Assembly (NCBI RefSeq): GCF_000196015.1
Contig: NC_007973.1
Location: forward strand, 2,046,001-2,110,000
Direction: 5' to 3'
Source: Cupriavidus metallidurans CH34
GTDB taxonomy: Bacteria; Pseudomonadota; Gammaproteobacteria; Burkholderiales; Burkholderiaceae
DNA: 64,000 bases
Made by a program: the position numbers and the translations under genes
Part shown: positions 19,750 through 28,616 of the stretch, piece after piece
Layout: the number at the start of each line of letters is the position of its first letter
Position numbering within the stretch: position 1 is the stretch's first letter
The notes under the pieces: generated by a model
What the model was told of the DNA's origin: nothing
Database searches by the model: none
The model's input: the letters and a program-made list of their open reading frames with translations, nothing else

Positions 19750-21165
19750 ATGCAACGCATTGCGCATATCTATATCAACGGAGAATTCGTCACGCCGCAC
19801 GGCGACGAATGGTTCGATCTCTACAACCCGAGCACCGAGGAAGTCATCGGCCAGGTGCGGCTGGGTGATGCGCAGGACGCGCGGCGCGCCATCGCGGCGG
19901 CCCAGGCGGCGTTCCCCGCCTGGTCGCGCACCACACGCGAGGAGCGCATCGCAGCCCTGCACCGTATGCACCGGGCCGTGGCAGCGCGTGAAGACGAGTT
20001 GATGGAAGCCATCCTGCTGGAGTACGGCGCACCGCAGGTGCGTGGACGCTGGATGGCAACCTACCCGGCCGATGTCATTGCTCAGGCAATCGACACACTG
20101 GAGTCCTTCGCCTTCGAAGAGCATGTAGGCTCGGCCAAGGTGATCCAGGTACCTGTCGGCGTTGCCGGCCTGATCACACCATGGAACAGCAATGCGGGCT
20201 TCATCTGCAACAAGCTGGCCACCGCGCTAGCGGCAGGCTGCACGGCGGTCATCAAGCCCAGCGAGATGAGCGCAATGCAAACCCAGATCGTGGCCCAGGC
20301 GCTACACGAAGCCAGCCTGCCCCCGGGGGTGTTCAATATCGTCAACGGCCGAGGCGAGATCGTCGGCGAGGAGATTGCGCGCAATCCTGGCGTCGCCAAG
20401 ATCTCGTTTACCGGCTCATCCGCAGTCGGCCAGCATCTGGTGGTCACCGGTGCGGAGACCATGAAGCGCGTGACCCTGGAACTGGGTGGCAAGTCGCCCA
20501 CGATCGTGCTGCCCGACGCAGACTTTGCCACCGTCATGCCGCTGGTACTGCAGGCCGGTTTTGCCAATAGCGGCCAGGCTTGCATTGCCGGGACGCGTAT
20601 CCTCGTGCCGCGCAACCGCCTGACCGAATTCGAGCACATCGCAAAGGAGGCGGTATCGCATGTCCGATCCGGAGATCCACGCGATACCGACACCGACATC
20701 GGCCCAATGGTGAGCCAGAAGCAATGGGAACGGGTGCAGAACTACATCCGTATCGGACAGCAGGAAGGTGCGACGCTGCTGGCCGGTGGCGAAGGCCGGC
20801 CCGATGGCATGCATGCCGGATGGTTCGTGAAGCCCACCCTCTTCACGCATGCCAACAATCAGATGCGCATCGCGCGTGAGGAGATCTTCGGCCCCGTGCT
20901 CACAATCATCCCCTACGACGATGAGGCCGATGCGATCGCCATTGCCAACGACACGCGCTATGGCCTGAGTGCCCTGGTGCTGGGCACGAATCTTGAAAGC
21001 TGCGAACGTGTGGCGCGCCAGATCGATTCAGGCCGCGTGCTTGTCAACACCTTGGCCCACGAGCCGCGCGCACCGTTTGGCGGCTTCAAGCATTCCGGGC
21101 TCGGGCGAGAGATGGGCCGATGGGGCATGAGCGCGTACCTGGAGCCCAAGACGTTGCTTACCTGA
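19750..21165 (+). CDS. NAD(P)-dependent aldehyde dehydrogenase
   Basis: A 471-residue member of the aldehyde dehydrogenase superfamily, oxidising an aldehyde to a carboxylate. Catalytic residues are Glu244 (VTLELGGKSP) and Cys278 (NSGQACIAGTR). The cofactor-binding stretches PWNSNAG, KPSEMSAMQT and FTGSSAVGQ are in order. GAGAGG lies just before the ATG. It is divergently arranged with a LysR regulator and convergent with poxB (30 bp between stops). The substrate is not evident from the sequence; the product of the ThDP enzyme at 16686 is a reasonable guess. Confidence 0.9.
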   Translation: MQRIAHIYINGEFVTPHGDEWFDLYNPSTEEVIGQVRLGDAQDARRAIAAAQAAFPAWSRTTREERIAALHRMHRAVAAREDELMEAILLEYGAPQVRGRWMATYPADVIAQAIDTLESFAFEEHVGSAKVIQVPVGVAGLITPWNSNAGFICNKLATALAAGCTAVIKPSEMSAMQTQIVAQALHEASLPPGVFNIVNGRGEIVGEEIARNPGVAKISFTGSSAVGQHLVVTGAETMKRVTLELGGKSPTIVLPDADFATVMPLVLQAGFANSGQACIAGTRILVPRNRLTEFEHIAKEAVSHVRSGDPRDTDTDIGPMVSQKQWERVQNYIRIGQQEGATLLAGGEGRPDGMHAGWFVKPTLFTHANNQMRIAREEIFGPVLTIIPYDDEADAIAIANDTRYGLSALVLGTNLESCERVARQIDSGRVLVNTLAHEPRAPFGGFKHSGLGREMGRWGMSAYLEPKTLLT

Positions 21166-21194
21166 AGCAACGCTTGGGTCCGACGCTTGGGTCT

Positions 21195-22907
21195 TCAGCG
21201 GAAGTTCTCGCGCACCATTTCCAGTACATCCGCGCCGCGTCCGTTGAGGATGGCGCGCACGGAGTACATCGCCATGCCGATCACGGGGCCGGCTTCCAGG
21301 AAGGGTGGCTTGACCAGTTCCAGCGGATTGACGATGACATTGAGAAGCGCAGGGCCGGGTTGCGACAGCCACTCCTGCACCGACGCGTCCAGCTCAGAGG
21401 CCTTGCGCACCGTCTTGCCCCAGAGGCCGATGGCCTCCGCCACCTTGCCGAAGTCTGGGTTCTTCAGTTTCGTAAAGGTGTCGAGCATGCCCTCGGCCTT
21501 CTGCTCGATCTCCACGAAGCCAAGCTTGCTGTTGTCGAACACCACGATCTTGATGGGCACCTCTTCCTGGATCGTGGTGAGCAGTTCGCCGAACAGCATC
21601 GTAATGCCGCCGTCGCCGCACATGGCGATGACCTCGCGATCGGGGCATGCCTTCTGCAGGCCCAGTGCGCTGGGCAAGGCGCTCGCCATGGTGCCGTGCA
21701 GGAGGCTGCCGAAGATCTGGCGTTTGCCGTTGGCGTCGAACAGACGCAACGCCCACACGATCGGACTGCCATCGTCAGCGCAGATCAGCGCATCGTCGGC
21801 GGCGTGCTTGTCGATGATTGACGCGAGGTACGAGCCGGGAATGCTGTCGTTGTGGCCCGGGATGAGAGGCTTCCTTGCCGCTACCATCGCTTCGGCATAA
21901 CGCTTGATGTATTTCTCCTGGAATGACGCGTCCTCGTGCTGGTCCAGATGCGGCAGCAATGCCTGCAGCGTAGTTTGGATGTCGCCTACCGCGCCCAGCG
22001 TGATGGGGTGGCGTCGGCCCAGATGCGTTGGGTCGATGTCGATCTGCACGATCTTTGCCCCATCGGGATAGAACTGGCGCCACGCAAAATCCGCGCCGAG
22101 CAACAGCAGCGTGTCGCATTCGAGCACCGCGTTATAGCCGGCTTCGTTCCCCAGGATGCCCGTCATGCCGATGTTGTACGGATTGCCCGGTTCGAGCCAG
22201 TTCTTCGCGCGCGAGGTATGGGCGACCGGCGCCTTAAGCCTTTCCGCGACGGCCATGATCTCGGCGAGCGCCTGCTCGCAGCCGGACCCCGCATAAATGG
22301 CAGTCTTCCTGCCGGCATTCAGGACCTCTGCGATGGCTCCGATCTCCGCGTCATTCGGCCGGATGGATGGACGACTGTGGTGAACGCGATAAGGGAAGTC
22401 CTCCTTCACTTCGCCATGTGAAATGTCCACCGGCACGATCAACACGGCAACGCCGCGCCTGGTCAGTGCGGTCTGACAGGCCATCGCGGTTTTCCTGCGG
22501 GCCTGTTCGGGCGTCAGGATCATGTCGCAAAACACCGAGCATTCCTTGAAGACCGACTTGAAATCCACCTCTTGAATGAACTCGAAGCCCATCTCGCTCA
22601 TCGCTACCTGACTGGCGATCAGGACAACCGGAGCGCGATTGCGATTGGCCTCGTACAGGCTGTTGATGAAGTGCAGACTGCCTGGGCCGCAGCTTCCGGC
22701 GCACGCTGTCAGGTTGTTGGTGTATAGCGCCTCAGCGCCTGCCGCGAAGGCGCCCGCTTCTTCGTGACGAACACCGACCCAGTCGATGGAACTTCGATCG
22801 AGGTGTTCGGCAATCAGGTTGAGGGTGTCGCCGACAATGCCATAGCAGCGCTTGACGCCAGCCTGTTCGAGTACCTCTACGATGATCTCCGCAACTTTCT
22901 TGCCCAT
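21195..22907 (-). CDS. poxB: Pyruvate dehydrogenase (quinone) PoxB-like
   Basis: A 570-residue ThDP- and FAD-dependent enzyme. Its N-terminus (VLEQAGVKRCYGIVGDTLN, RHEEAGAFAAGAEA, CAGSCGPGSLHFINSLYEANRN) aligns well with E. coli pyruvate oxidase, which decarboxylates pyruvate to acetate at the membrane and passes electrons to ubiquinone. The ThDP motif is MCGDGGITMLFGEL. The C-terminus ends AILNGRGADVLEMVRENFR, comparable to the membrane-binding tail of PoxB. AGGAG precedes the ATG at 22907. The neighbouring divergent LysR gene (23485) may control it. Other acetolactate-synthase-like specificities remain possible. Confidence 0.85.
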   Translation of the reverse strand: MGKKVAEIIVEVLEQAGVKRCYGIVGDTLNLIAEHLDRSSIDWVGVRHEEAGAFAAGAEALYTNNLTACAGSCGPGSLHFINSLYEANRNRAPVVLIASQVAMSEMGFEFIQEVDFKSVFKECSVFCDMILTPEQARRKTAMACQTALTRRGVAVLIVPVDISHGEVKEDFPYRVHHSRPSIRPNDAEIGAIAEVLNAGRKTAIYAGSGCEQALAEIMAVAERLKAPVAHTSRAKNWLEPGNPYNIGMTGILGNEAGYNAVLECDTLLLLGADFAWRQFYPDGAKIVQIDIDPTHLGRRHPITLGAVGDIQTTLQALLPHLDQHEDASFQEKYIKRYAEAMVAARKPLIPGHNDSIPGSYLASIIDKHAADDALICADDGSPIVWALRLFDANGKRQIFGSLLHGTMASALPSALGLQKACPDREVIAMCGDGGITMLFGELLTTIQEEVPIKIVVFDNSKLGFVEIEQKAEGMLDTFTKLKNPDFGKVAEAIGLWGKTVRKASELDASVQEWLSQPGPALLNVIVNPLELVKPPFLEAGPVIGMAMYSVRAILNGRGADVLEMVRENFR

Positions 22908-23484
22908 TCTTATCTCCTCTACGCTGGAACTGGAAAGCTGGCGAGGGTGCTCTTCGCCATCTTGACACCCCTATGGCCCCGGAGATCGACGAACATTCTT
23001 TGGTTCGCCAGTGGAAAGCCGACCTTGCTGTGCCTAACGTCCGTCGCTCGTGAAAGCCAGGCCGCGCTACTGCGTCAGATCCGTGACATGCCGAGAGCAT
23101 CGGGGCAATCCGGAGCAGCGCACGGGGCAGCTGCTCCAACCCACCTGTCGCACCTACGACGACGGTCCCCTTCACGGTATCGCAATGCGATCGGCGGTGC
23201 CTTCGCCGGCAATGTTGGATGGCATAAGCTAAGAGTCAATTGTGACGCCCGAATCTATCGGCGTTGCGGGACTGACAACGGCCTGGAGCGCCAAGGCACA
23301 GTTCATCAGTTATCAGCGTGTACAGGCAAGGCGCAGTCCAAGTCGTCGTTCATTCTCGCTAGCAACCTGGGCTTTGGGTTGGGGCGCCATCGTTTTGCCC
23401 ACGCCGGACGTTTCGAGTTTAGATAGCCTCATCCGATGCGTCCAAGACCTACTATTTATCTGTCCGATACTCTTGAGGCATGAA
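22908..23484. other. Long divergent intergenic region between poxB and LysR gene
   Basis: 577 bp with no frame I would call a gene. It must contain the promoters of both neighbours. Its composition is more even than the genes around it; a decayed gene is possible but nothing is recognisable. Confidence 0.35.
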
Positions 23485-24387
23485 ATGGAACTGAGGCATC
23501 TGCGCTATTTCGCGTGCGTTGGCGAGGCGGAGCACTTCGGGAGAGCAGCGAAGCTACTCAAAATCGCGCAGCCAGCGCTTTCGCGGCAGATCCAGGATCT
23601 GGAAGCGGAGTTGGGCGTCGCGCTCTTCGATCGCTTGCCGCGCGGGGTACGGCTAAATGCTGTGGGACGCTCATTTCTCGACGACGCTCGTCGTATTCTG
23701 CGCGAGGTGAATGAGGCGAAGCTTCGGGTGGAGCGGATCGCCGCCGGTCAAACCGGAACGCTGCGAGTGGGATTCGGTGAAACCCAAGCGTGGCATGGTG
23801 CCGTACCTGACTCGCTGCGCGCGTTTCGTGAACAGCACCCGACTGTGGAACTTGAACTCCATGCCATGGCTTCCAGTCGTCAGGTTGATGCGGTCAGCTC
23901 GGGAAACCTGGACGCAGGATTCATCTTCAGCTTGACAAAGCCGCCTTCGGAGTTCGCGCATCGAAAGGTCGCCCGGCACAAGCTGGTGCTGGCCGCGCCG
24001 AAGGATCATCCCATCATGTCGCTCGACAGCGTGCGATTGCGCGAACTCCGCGATGTTCCCTTTATCTGGTTCCATCGATGGGTCTATCCACGCTTCCATG
24101 ATCGCTTAATCCGCGCGTGCCTTCGCGACGGGGCTCTGGCGCCACAAATTGTTCAGCAGGTCACAGATCACGCGACGATGCTGAGCTTGGTATCTTGTCG
24201 CCTCGGTGTCGCCTTCGTCAGCGAGGCGACGCGGTGGCAGTGCCCGGCGGGAGTGGCCCTTCGCCCTGTCGACGACTTGAACTTTTCGTTACCGTTCTAT
24301 TTGATCTGGAAGAAAAACAATTCCTCGACACTACTGCGTGAGTTTCTGGAGAACGTCTGGACGGTAACCAATGCGCGTGATAGCTGA
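23485..24387 (+). CDS. LysR-family regulator (CatR/CbnR-like)
   Basis: A 300-residue LysR regulator starting MELRHLRYFACVGEAEHFGR, the typical N-terminus of the BenM/CatM/CbnR subgroup, with HTH at about 18-60 (LLKIAQPALSRQIQDLEAEL) and an effector-binding domain to the C-terminus. I chose ATG 23485, six bases after TTGAGG, over a longer open frame from 23242 that adds 81 non-homologous-looking residues. It is divergent from poxB at a distance of 577 bp, so either poxB or an unlinked gene is the target. Confidence 0.9.
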   Translation: MELRHLRYFACVGEAEHFGRAAKLLKIAQPALSRQIQDLEAELGVALFDRLPRGVRLNAVGRSFLDDARRILREVNEAKLRVERIAAGQTGTLRVGFGETQAWHGAVPDSLRAFREQHPTVELELHAMASSRQVDAVSSGNLDAGFIFSLTKPPSEFAHRKVARHKLVLAAPKDHPIMSLDSVRLRELRDVPFIWFHRWVYPRFHDRLIRACLRDGALAPQIVQQVTDHATMLSLVSCRLGVAFVSEATRWQCPAGVALRPVDDLNFSLPFYLIWKKNNSSTLLREFLENVWTVTNARDS

Positions 24388-24610
24388 CGGCAGCGTCTTG
24401 TGACCGCGATTAGCGAGAATTGCCGCCACCTCGAAGCTGTCGGATGTCTCAGAAGGGTCGCTATACAACGTTCGCGCGTCCAACAGCCAGTTGACCCAGA
24501 GAACTGGAGAATCAGCCCACATAGCTGCCGCCTCGCCCCCAATCTACGTCGGAAGCCCGAGTACTTCCGCTCGATTTCGCTGCGGGAGCCATATGGCTTA
24601 CAGCGCCCTC

Positions 24611-25351
24611 TTACCGAGGCCGTTGGCGCAAGCTCGCAAATCCGGTTGGCTCCCACTCCCGCGTGGCCAGGAGCATGCCGATCCCACGACGCTGCGCCAG
24701 AGGCGCAGACGCGGACTCATCGTGTAATAGCGCAACACGGGCCCGAAGCCGTTGCAGTTCCAACCGCAGTTGCTCAAGCGCCGGGCCCGTCAACATGGCG
24801 TGCGCAAACTCCATGGTCTGGCCCGGCGCATTAAAGGGGCTGTCGAGAAAGTCGTTCAGCCCCTCCTCCCTGAAGAAATGACGAATCGGGCCATCAGGCA
24901 GCCAGTCAAAATCGCGCATGACGCGCAGGCGGATCCGGTCGCCGGGCAGGAGGGTAATCAGACCCATTCGGTCAAGCACAAGAAGCCGCTCCACACACTC
25001 CGCACGGGTGATCTGGTAAGCAGCGACGATCTCTTCCGCCGACCAGTGGTTTAACGCGCAGACTGCAACCAGCAGCAGCTTGCGGTCTAACACCAGTTGC
25101 GCCTCCTGTTCCCGGGTAAGCCGCCGCAATACCGGCAGAGCGGCGGCGGCCTCCTGTGTCAGTTCGGCCAACGTAAAGCCAAGAAGCGTGGCGAGCTGGG
25201 CTAATCGGTCCAGGTTCAGCCGTTCACTGGCGAACAGCCGCTTGACGCTGGCTTCGGATAGGGCGAGTGCTTGCGCGACATCGCGATAGGTCAGCCCTTG
25301 CGCCTTGAGCTGGCGCTTGATTGTGGCGACGAGTTGTTCAACCTCGCTCAT
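24611..25351 (-). CDS. XRE-family transcriptional regulator with long C-terminal domain
   Basis: A 246-residue protein with an N-terminal helix-turn-helix of the Cro/CI type (about 5-62: LVATIKRQLKAQGLTYRDVA, ALSEASVKRLFASERLNLDR) followed by about 180 residues without recognised domain (DRMGLITLLPGDRIRLRVMR, then a leucine-rich helical region). GGGGGAGAA lies five bases before ATG 25351, so I prefer it to a frame starting 12 codons earlier. It is divergent from the YiiX-like gene. A perfect 17-bp palindrome lies 37 bp upstream of its start and is a likely operator for autoregulation and control of the divergent pair. Confidence 0.85.
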   Translation of the reverse strand: MSEVEQLVATIKRQLKAQGLTYRDVAQALALSEASVKRLFASERLNLDRLAQLATLLGFTLAELTQEAAAALPVLRRLTREQEAQLVLDRKLLLVAVCALNHWSAEEIVAAYQITRAECVERLLVLDRMGLITLLPGDRIRLRVMRDFDWLPDGPIRHFFREEGLNDFLDSPFNAPGQTMEFAHAMLTGPALEQLRLELQRLRARVALLHDESASAPLAQRRGIGMLLATREWEPTGFASLRQRPR

Positions 25352-25387
25352 GGTTCTCCCCCGAACGCTAGAAGGAATCGGAGTCAC

Positions 25388-25404
25388 GTATCAAATTTTG
25401 ATAC
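25388..25404. promoter_or_regulatory. Perfect 17-bp palindrome, candidate XRE operator
   Basis: GTATCAAATTTTGATAC is a perfect inverted repeat of 8 bp on each side of a central T. A related half-site, ATTTTGCGATAC, lies at 25445-25456. Both are in the 154-bp region between the divergent XRE and YiiX-like genes, with no similar symmetry elsewhere nearby. Confidence 0.6.
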
Positions 25405-25505
25405 TCGACGGCCGTCCAATCGCCACTCTGGCAGAGATTTTCACATTTTGCGATACCCCATGCGATGCTGTGTCCATCGATATAGCGCTGCCAGGGAGAT
25501 CAATC

Positions 25506-26135
25506 ATGCAGATCGATTCCAACGTTCTGGACCTTGCCACGACGCTCCAGGTTGGCGATATTGTCTTTATCCGCGTTCGAGCCCGCCCCTTTCGTGAAGT
25601 TGCCACCGCCACGGCCTCGTGGACAAATCACGTCGGCATCGTAGTTGCCAACTCGGGAACCGGAACGTCGATAGCGGAAAGCACGTTCCCGCTCAGTCGA
25701 ACCACCTCCCTCAAACGCTTTGCTGCGCGCTCCGAACATGGGCGAATTGCCATTGCGCGGCTGCGGCAGCCGCTGACGGCCTCGCAGCAACTCCGACTGT
25801 CTGAGGCCGTGCGCCACCGCATGGGCATCTGGTACGACACTGGTTTCAACCTTCACTCGCGACGCCAGTTCTGCTCTCGTTTCGTGCGAGAAGTGCTGGC
25901 GGAGTCAGCCGACATCGGTGTCGGCGAAGCTGAGACATTCAAGGCACTGCTGGCGCGTCAGCCTGACGCCGCGCTTGGCTTCTGGCGGTTGTGGTACTTC
26001 GGCCGGATTCCATGGGAACGGGAGACGGTCACACCTGCCAGCCTCCTTTGCAGCCCCGCACTGGAACTGCTTTTCGATGGCACCGTCCAGCCAGCGCATG
26101 CTGCTGCCAACCGGTCCGGAGGAGCACAAGCATGA
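25506..26135 (+). CDS. YiiX/C92-type permuted papain-like cysteine hydrolase
   Basis: A 209-residue protein whose motifs appear in the circularly permuted NlpC/P60 order: His42 in SWTNHVGIVV first, Glu58 in SIAESTFPLS, and Cys123 in RRQFCSRFVREVL after. This is the arrangement of YiiX/YaeF and lecithin-retinol-acyltransferase-like enzymes, which cleave or transfer acyl/peptidyl bonds. There is no signal peptide, so it should act in the cytoplasm or at the inner membrane face. GGGAG lies before ATG 25506. The stop overlaps the start of the fatty-acid-hydroxylase gene (ATGA), so the two are translationally coupled; a joint role in lipid modification is an inference. Confidence 0.75.
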   Translation: MQIDSNVLDLATTLQVGDIVFIRVRARPFREVATATASWTNHVGIVVANSGTGTSIAESTFPLSRTTSLKRFAARSEHGRIAIARLRQPLTASQQLRLSEAVRHRMGIWYDTGFNLHSRRQFCSRFVREVLAESADIGVGEAETFKALLARQPDAALGFWRLWYFGRIPWERETVTPASLLCSPALELLFDGTVQPAHAAANRSGGAQA

Positions 26136-26869
26136 TTTCCGTCATTCTTATCGTCTTTGCTTGCTGCTTCGTACTGGAGCGCATTGCGCCGAGCTGGCCC
26201 CTGCCGCGCGTGCGCACATGGCCTGTTCGAGTCCTGCTGGTCAACGCCGTCCAACTCGGTGTTGTGTTGCTCGCCGGCATGAGTTGGGAACGGTGGCTGG
26301 CATCGTGGTCGCTGTTCCGCCTCTCGGACCATGTTTCGCCGGCCGCCGGGGGGCTCCTCGCCTACTTCATCGCGACCTTCGTCTTCTACTGGTGGCATCG
26401 CTGGCGCCACGAGTCGGACTTGCTCTGGCGCCTGTTCCACCAGATCCATCACAGCCCGCAACGGCTTGAGGTGATCACGTCGTTCTACAAGCACCCCGCT
26501 GAGATGGTTGTCAATTCAATAATCGGCAGCCTGTTGGTCTACACGTTGCTTGGCCTGTCGCTTGAGGCGGGCGGCGTCTATACGCTGTGCACTGCGTTGG
26601 GTGAATTCTTCTATCACACCAATGTCAGGTCGCCACGTTGGGTCGGATTTGTGTTCCAACGGCCAGAAATGCATCGCATCCACCATCGTCATGGGCATCA
26701 CCGGAACAACTACGGTGACATCACCTGGTGGGACATGCTCTTCGGCACCTATGAGAATCCGGCCGAATGGCGGGACAGTTGCGGCTTTGATAACAACCGC
26801 GAACAGCGGCTGACGGAGATGCTGGCCTGGCGTGATGTCCATGCTGATAAGCGGCCGGATTCGCGGTGA
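26132..26869 (+). CDS. Fatty acid hydroxylase / sterol desaturase family membrane enzyme
   Basis: A 245-residue integral membrane di-iron enzyme. The histidine boxes are complete: His89-x3-His93 (HRWRH), His103-x2-His106-His107 (HQIHH), His181-x2-His184-His185 (HRIHH) and a trailing RHGHH. Four hydrophobic segments flank them. Family members hydroxylate or desaturate lipids. GGAGGAG precedes the start, and the ATG overlaps the stop of the YiiX-like gene by four bases. Pairing with a cysteine hydrolase under an XRE regulator is not an arrangement I know as a described pathway. Confidence 0.9.
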   Translation: MISVILIVFACCFVLERIAPSWPLPRVRTWPVRVLLVNAVQLGVVLLAGMSWERWLASWSLFRLSDHVSPAAGGLLAYFIATFVFYWWHRWRHESDLLWRLFHQIHHSPQRLEVITSFYKHPAEMVVNSIIGSLLVYTLLGLSLEAGGVYTLCTALGEFFYHTNVRSPRWVGFVFQRPEMHRIHHRHGHHRNNYGDITWWDMLFGTYENPAEWRDSCGFDNNREQRLTEMLAWRDVHADKRPDSR

Positions 26870-27322
26870 TATGGACTAGCGGCTACAGCAGACTTGACCC
26901 GGGTCGTCCACGAATAGAGTCCAGCAATGCTCCCACAGCGGCGTGATTGGGCCCGCCATGCTGAACATCGCGGAGGAAGCCGGGCGAACAAGATCGGCCA
27001 GAAGCCGACGACGAGCAGCCGGCGGGCGAGTGTCGCGTCTGAATCGCGGAGCGGCCGTTGTATTCACTCGGCCGATTTCGAAGCATTGGGTGCCCCAGTC
27101 CTCGCCACAAAGCCGCAGCCTGTAGCGTCGCCGAAACACCCCGGCTCCCTGAAACTGGTAGCCAATACTGGCCTTCCCTTTGGGCCAATTGAGTCGCCCA
27201 TCAAGACCGGATAGGTTGGGAAGCGGGACATTTCGTGTCCAGAGGCGGCCAGGCTGCCTCATTCATTCACGGCATCGCGCAGCGGCTGTGTGACAACAAT
27301 ACGATCATCGAAGGCGTGATCA
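26870..27322. other. Intergenic region of unclear content
   Basis: 453 bp. Open frames exist on the minus strand but none has a ribosome binding site, recognisable family or steady codon bias. It could be a decayed gene. Confidence 0.3.
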
Positions 27323-28219
27323 ATGGAATTGGTGCAACGGGGACGTCGTCTAGGTAGGAGCGATATCGAGGCGCGAATTTCGAGGCTCCGTGGGAAACGT
27401 ATCGGCGTCGCTATCCTCTTTGCTATCGCTACTGGCTCGGGGCATGCCGAATCGCCGGACGCGGGTGGATGGAAATTTGCGATCGCACCCTACCTCTGGT
27501 TACCCAACGTGAGCGGCGCTTTCAGCTTCTCCGGAAACTCCTCAACAGGAGGGGGTAGGCTCGACCTGGGAACCGGGCCGGACAGCTATCTCCAGAATCT
27601 GCAGTTTCTTCTGATGGTGCAGGCGGAAGCCAGTAAGGGGGACTGGGCGATCATCGCTGATGGGGCATACCTCGACTTCAGCCACCAACAAACCACCCTC
27701 AATGCCGTCGGCGCAGGGGGCGGTGGCGCGGTTGCCATCCCTCGCGAGTTGGCGACGAGTACAAGCAGTAGCCTGAGCGGTGGGCTGTTCGGACTTGCCG
27801 CTGCCTATACCGCGCTGCGATCGCAATGGGGAACGGTCGAGCCACTCGGCGGGCTTAGATACCTGAACCTCAGCGCCAGTGCGAACTGGACACTATCCGC
27901 CACGTTCACGCAGCAAGGCGCGACTCTGGCGACGCAGGGAAGCCTGTCGCAGACAGCGAATATCTGGGATGGAATTATTGGTGTTCGCGGTCGATTACGT
28001 CTCGGAAACCTTGATAGATGGTATGTGCCGTACTACGTCGACGTCGGGACCGGTTCTTCCAGATATACCGTGCAAGCGTCCGGTGGCGCGGCCTATGCGG
28101 CAAGCTGGGGAGATGTGCAATTGACCTATCGCTACTTGACGTATCAACTCCGTAGCGGCGACCTTGTCCAAAGGCTCACGCTGAAGGGCCCCATGCTAAG
28201 CGTGGCCTTCCGCTTCTAA
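27323..28219 (+). CDS. Outer-membrane beta-barrel protein, function unknown
   Basis: A protein of up to 298 residues with a signal-like segment at about residues 30-43 (RIGVAILFAIATGSGHAE) and a mature part made of alternating short beta strands (WKFAIAPYLWLPNVSGAFSF, YYVDVGTGSSRYTVQASG, VQLTYRYLTYQL) ending in Phe (SVAFRF), the usual outer-membrane insertion signal. The signal starts unusually late, so the true start may be an alternative codon near 27380. It is likely an 8-12-stranded barrel. It follows the XRE/YiiX/hydroxylase module on the same strand after a 453-bp gap; a functional link is unproven. Confidence 0.7.
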   Translation: MELVQRGRRLGRSDIEARISRLRGKRIGVAILFAIATGSGHAESPDAGGWKFAIAPYLWLPNVSGAFSFSGNSSTGGGRLDLGTGPDSYLQNLQFLLMVQAEASKGDWAIIADGAYLDFSHQQTTLNAVGAGGGGAVAIPRELATSTSSSLSGGLFGLAAAYTALRSQWGTVEPLGGLRYLNLSASANWTLSATFTQQGATLATQGSLSQTANIWDGIIGVRGRLRLGNLDRWYVPYYVDVGTGSSRYTVQASGGAAYAASWGDVQLTYRYLTYQLRSGDLVQRLTLKGPMLSVAFRF

Positions 28220-28437
28220 ATAGTCGTTTGCCATCAGCGTGGCTTGACGCCCCACCTCAGGGACTGCCAATCAAGCAGTCCGGTGTTATCCCTGCAATGG
28301 CCGTTCAAACGATTCCATGTCTAATGACCGCCTAGGCGTCGGTAGTCGCCTGTGACACGCGTTGGTGGCTCGCTATCAGCCCCGGCAAGCCGAAATGTCC
28401 AAATACGGAACGGCTCCGGCCAGTTTATCCAGCACGT

Positions 28438-28471
28438 CGGCCGTCTCATAAGGGTCGGTTAGAGACGGCCG
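28438..28471. repeat. Perfect 10-bp inverted repeat
   Basis: CGGCCGTCTC (28438-28447) and GAGACGGCCG (28462-28471) are perfectly complementary with a 14-base loop. No T tract follows on either strand, so it is not a standard terminator. Confidence 0.6.
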
Positions 28472-28543
28472 CCATTGCACGACGACGTCGGCCTGAATTG
28501 GATTGAGCGATGTGCCAAGTGCTAACGGCGTTTGGGACCTCCA

Positions 28544-28561
28544 AGCTGGTAGCTACCAGCT
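28544..28561. repeat. Perfect 18-bp palindrome
   Basis: AGCTGGTAGCTACCAGCT is fully self-complementary, about 55 bp beyond the 3' end of the LacI-type gene. It could be a protein-binding site or a cruciform-forming terminator element. Confidence 0.55.
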
Positions 28562-28616
28562 ATTGCCTTCTAACGGCAACTCAGACTGATGATGCGCCGA
28601 TGCTGGCTGTAGCCGC

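Larger units (their letters stand above)
28220..28616. other. Structured intergenic region between convergent genes
   Basis: 397 bp without a coding frame. It carries two striking perfect inverted repeats (annotated separately) and a 9-bp direct repeat ACGTCGGCC (28434-28442 and 28485-28493). Confidence 0.5.

Noticed and set aside
26876..27262. A minus-strand frame of about 128 codons after the fatty acid hydroxylase gene
   Set aside because: No ribosome binding site or recognisable motif; a second overlapping frame of similar length shows that the region is simply open. Kept only as unexplained intergenic DNA.
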